Of a stretch of 6,420 nucleotides of DNA, positions 5,826 through 6,420 are shown in pieces. Source of the DNA: CAYOKT01 sp964404605 (lineage in GTDB: Bacteria > Electryoneota > Electryoneia > Electryoneales > Electryoneaceae); NCBI GenBank assembly GCA_964404605.1, contig CAYOKT010000122.1:1-6420 (forward strand), read 5' to 3'. A program made the translations under genes and the position numbers. The notes beneath the pieces were generated by a model. It worked only from the letters and a program-made list of their open reading frames with translations, did no database searches and was not told the origin of the DNA. The stretch's first letter is position 1, and every line of letters starts with the position of its first letter.

Positions 5826-5851
5826 GCCCGAGACCGGGCCGGACAGGCCCG
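5826..5851 (+). terminator. Possible hairpin terminator after lepB
   Basis: CGGGCC (5835-5840) pairs with GGCCCG (5846-5851) around GGACA, 9 nt after the lepB stop. An alternative hairpin uses GCCCG (5826-5830) with CGGGC (5835-5839) around AGAC. Both use the same middle segment, so only one forms at a time. No U-tract follows, because the tRNA-Ala -35 box starts two bases later. Termination here is plausible but weakly supported. Confidence 0.35.
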
Positions 5852-5852
5852 C

Positions 5853-5882
5853 TTGACACTCCACGGCCGGGGGCTGTACTTT
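5853..5882 (+). promoter_or_regulatory. Promoter of tRNA-Ala
   Basis: A perfect -35 box TTGACA (5853-5858) is followed by TGTACTTT (5875-5882). The -10 can be read as TGTACT with a 16-nt spacer or TACTTT with an 18-nt spacer. Transcription would start near 5889, giving about 53 nt of leader that RNase P would remove. This is the best consensus match in the window, as expected for a stable RNA gene. Confidence 0.7.
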
Positions 5883-5941
5883 GCGCCTCGCCCGCGGAAA
5901 GACGGGGTTTTCAAGGCGCTTTCGTGCGCGTTTCGCTCTTT

Positions 5942-6014
5942 GGGGCTGTAGCTCAGTTGGGAGAGCGGTGCGTTCGCAACGCACAGGTCAGCGGTTCGAT
6001 TCCGCTCAGCTCCA
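5942..6014 (+). tRNA. tRNA-Ala, anticodon CGC
   Basis: A complete 73-nt cloverleaf. The acceptor is GGGGCTG/CAGCTCC, the D stem GCTC/GAGC and the anticodon stem GTGCG/CGCAC. The loop TTCGCAA carries CGC at 5975-5977 and reads GCG. The T arm is AGCGG-TTCGATT-CCGCT. The third acceptor pair is G3-U70, the defining identity element of alanine tRNA, and the discriminator is A73. The DNA continues CAA, so the 3' CCA is not encoded. The gene has its own promoter upstream and a strong terminator directly downstream, so it is a single-gene unit. Confidence 0.98.
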
Positions 6015-6015
6015 C

Positions 6016-6038
6016 AACCCGCTGCGCGCGGGTTTTTT
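6016..6038 (+). terminator. Intrinsic terminator of tRNA-Ala
   Basis: AACCCGC (6016-6022) pairs with GCGGGTT (6028-6034) around a TGCGC loop and runs into six T (6033-6038). It begins two bases after the tRNA 3' end, a textbook rho-independent terminator. Confidence 0.9.
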
Positions 6039-6114
6039 GCTCGCAGGCGATGAGGTGGCCAGGCCGGTGGCGACCGTCGTTTGCAGCCGCGCCCCGCGCA
6101 GGGCGGGCGGATCG

Positions 6115-6123
6115 GATTATCTT
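6115..6123 (+). promoter_or_regulatory. Probable -10 region of the SRP RNA gene
   Basis: The 9-mer GATTATCTT, containing TATCTT at 6118-6123, is identical to the -10 region proposed for tRNA-Gln. It lies about 7 nt before the inferred 5' end of the SRP RNA near 6131, the right distance for a start site. No convincing -35 box is visible at 16-18 nt (the sequence there is CGCGCA), so the call rests on position and on the shared 9-mer. Confidence 0.45.
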
Positions 6124-6130
6124 GAGAGAA

Positions 6131-6414
6131 GTTTCGGCGGTGCTCAGGCGGGGAGGTAGCGGTGCCCTGTTGCCCGCAATCCGCTATAGCGGGGCCGACA
6201 TCCCCGGCCGAGGCCGGGCCGCCGTTCGCGAGCGTTTGCATTCGCCGGTGTTGAAGGCCGGGTCCTGTGCAAGGCCGGCGCGCCGAACCCCGCCAGGCCC
6301 GAGAGGGAGCAACGGCAGGCGTGTTTGACCTGTGCCGCGGGGTTGCCTGGCCGGAGCCGCGACGCGACGCGACGTGGACGGGCTGGTGGTCGAACCGGGG
6401 CGCACCGCCGTTTT
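6131..6414 (+). ncRNA. ffs: Signal recognition particle RNA, large bacterial type with Alu domain
   Basis: RNA scaffold of the signal recognition particle. It binds Ffh and directs ribosomes making membrane or exported proteins to FtsY and the translocon. The Alu domain is recognised by GGGGAGGTAGCGGTGCCCTG (6150-6169), then GCAATCCGCTATAGCGGGGC (6176-6195), closely matching B. subtilis scRNA. TGTTG (6168-6172) fits the UGUNR U-turn of Alu domains. GGTGTTGA (6248-6255) and GGGTCCTGTGCAA (6260-6272) lie on the 5' strand of helix 5, and GTTGCCTGG (6342-6350) on the 3' strand. The Ffh-binding hairpin is CCC-GAGA-GGG (6298-6307), flanked by AGG and AGCA, with tetraloop 6301-6304. An 8-bp helix AACCCCGC/GCGGGGTT (6286-6293/6337-6344) is also possible. 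The ends are tied by a perfect 9-bp helix, CGGCGGTGC (6135-6143) with GCACCGCCG (6402-6410), followed by TTTT. Ends are estimated to within about 5 nt. Length is near 280 nt, against 271 in B. subtilis. Confidence 0.93.
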
Positions 6415-6420
6415 ACCGAA

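Noticed and set aside
4815..5984. 389-codon minus-strand frame with a run of aspartates
   Set aside because: It is antisense to lepB. The Asp run is simply the complement of Val/Ile codons in the LepB membrane span.
6181..6192. Perfect palindrome CCGCTATAGCGG with TATA centre, first read as an operator or -10 box
   Set aside because: It falls inside the conserved Alu-domain core of the SRP RNA and is explained by RNA sequence conservation there.
6260..6358. Short (4.5S-type) SRP RNA of about 99 nt
   Set aside because: The upstream Alu motifs and the end-closing helix at 6135-6143/6402-6410 show that the gene is the large form.
1..6420. CRISPR arrays, insertion sequences, phage genes, toxin-antitoxin or defence genes
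   Set aside because: I saw no regularly spaced repeats, transposase or integrase motifs, or unfamiliar gene clusters. All five protein genes belong to known housekeeping families.

Overview
This is an ordinary housekeeping stretch from a GC-rich (by eye about two-thirds G+C), two-membrane bacterium. The outer membrane is implied by Pal and by a second lipoprotein of the Tol-Pal system. The sequence alone does not fix the phylum. Three weak hints argue against an enteric gamma-proteobacterium: neither tRNA gene encodes its 3' CCA, the SRP RNA is the large form with an Alu domain, and the lepB product lacks the usual PGD tripeptide. A GC-rich lineage of the FCB type or a deep-branching 'delta-proteobacterial' type would fit. 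I found no previously undescribed system.

Layout. 1-208: no gene; a perfect 28-bp palindrome (50-77) and the terminator of the next gene. 209-279: tRNA-Gln(CTG) on the minus strand with its own promoter and terminator. 280-529: intergenic, with a 10-bp inverted repeat and a plausible promoter for the next pair. 530-2026: pal and cpoB, back to back with no gap. 2027-2165: spacer with a GC-rich hairpin. 2166-2864: a pirin-family protein of the YhhW type. 2865-3141: spacer with a long hairpin and a candidate promoter. 3142-5825: lepA and lepB, overlapping by ATGA. 5826-6038: promoter, tRNA-Ala(CGC) and a strong intrinsic terminator. 6131-6414: a complete large-type SRP RNA, ending just before the window edge.

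How they fit together. Pal and CpoB belong to the envelope machinery that links outer membrane, peptidoglycan and inner membrane during division. The partners TolQRAB are not in the window. LepA is a ribosome-associated GTPase and LepB removes signal peptides from exported proteins. Together with SRP RNA, which targets nascent membrane proteins to the translocon, they give the right half a translation and protein-export theme. The pirin protein stands alone between these units and has no evident link to either.

All five protein genes are on the plus strand with uniform GC-rich codon use and no sign of recent transfer. Long open frames on the minus strand are shadows of these genes.
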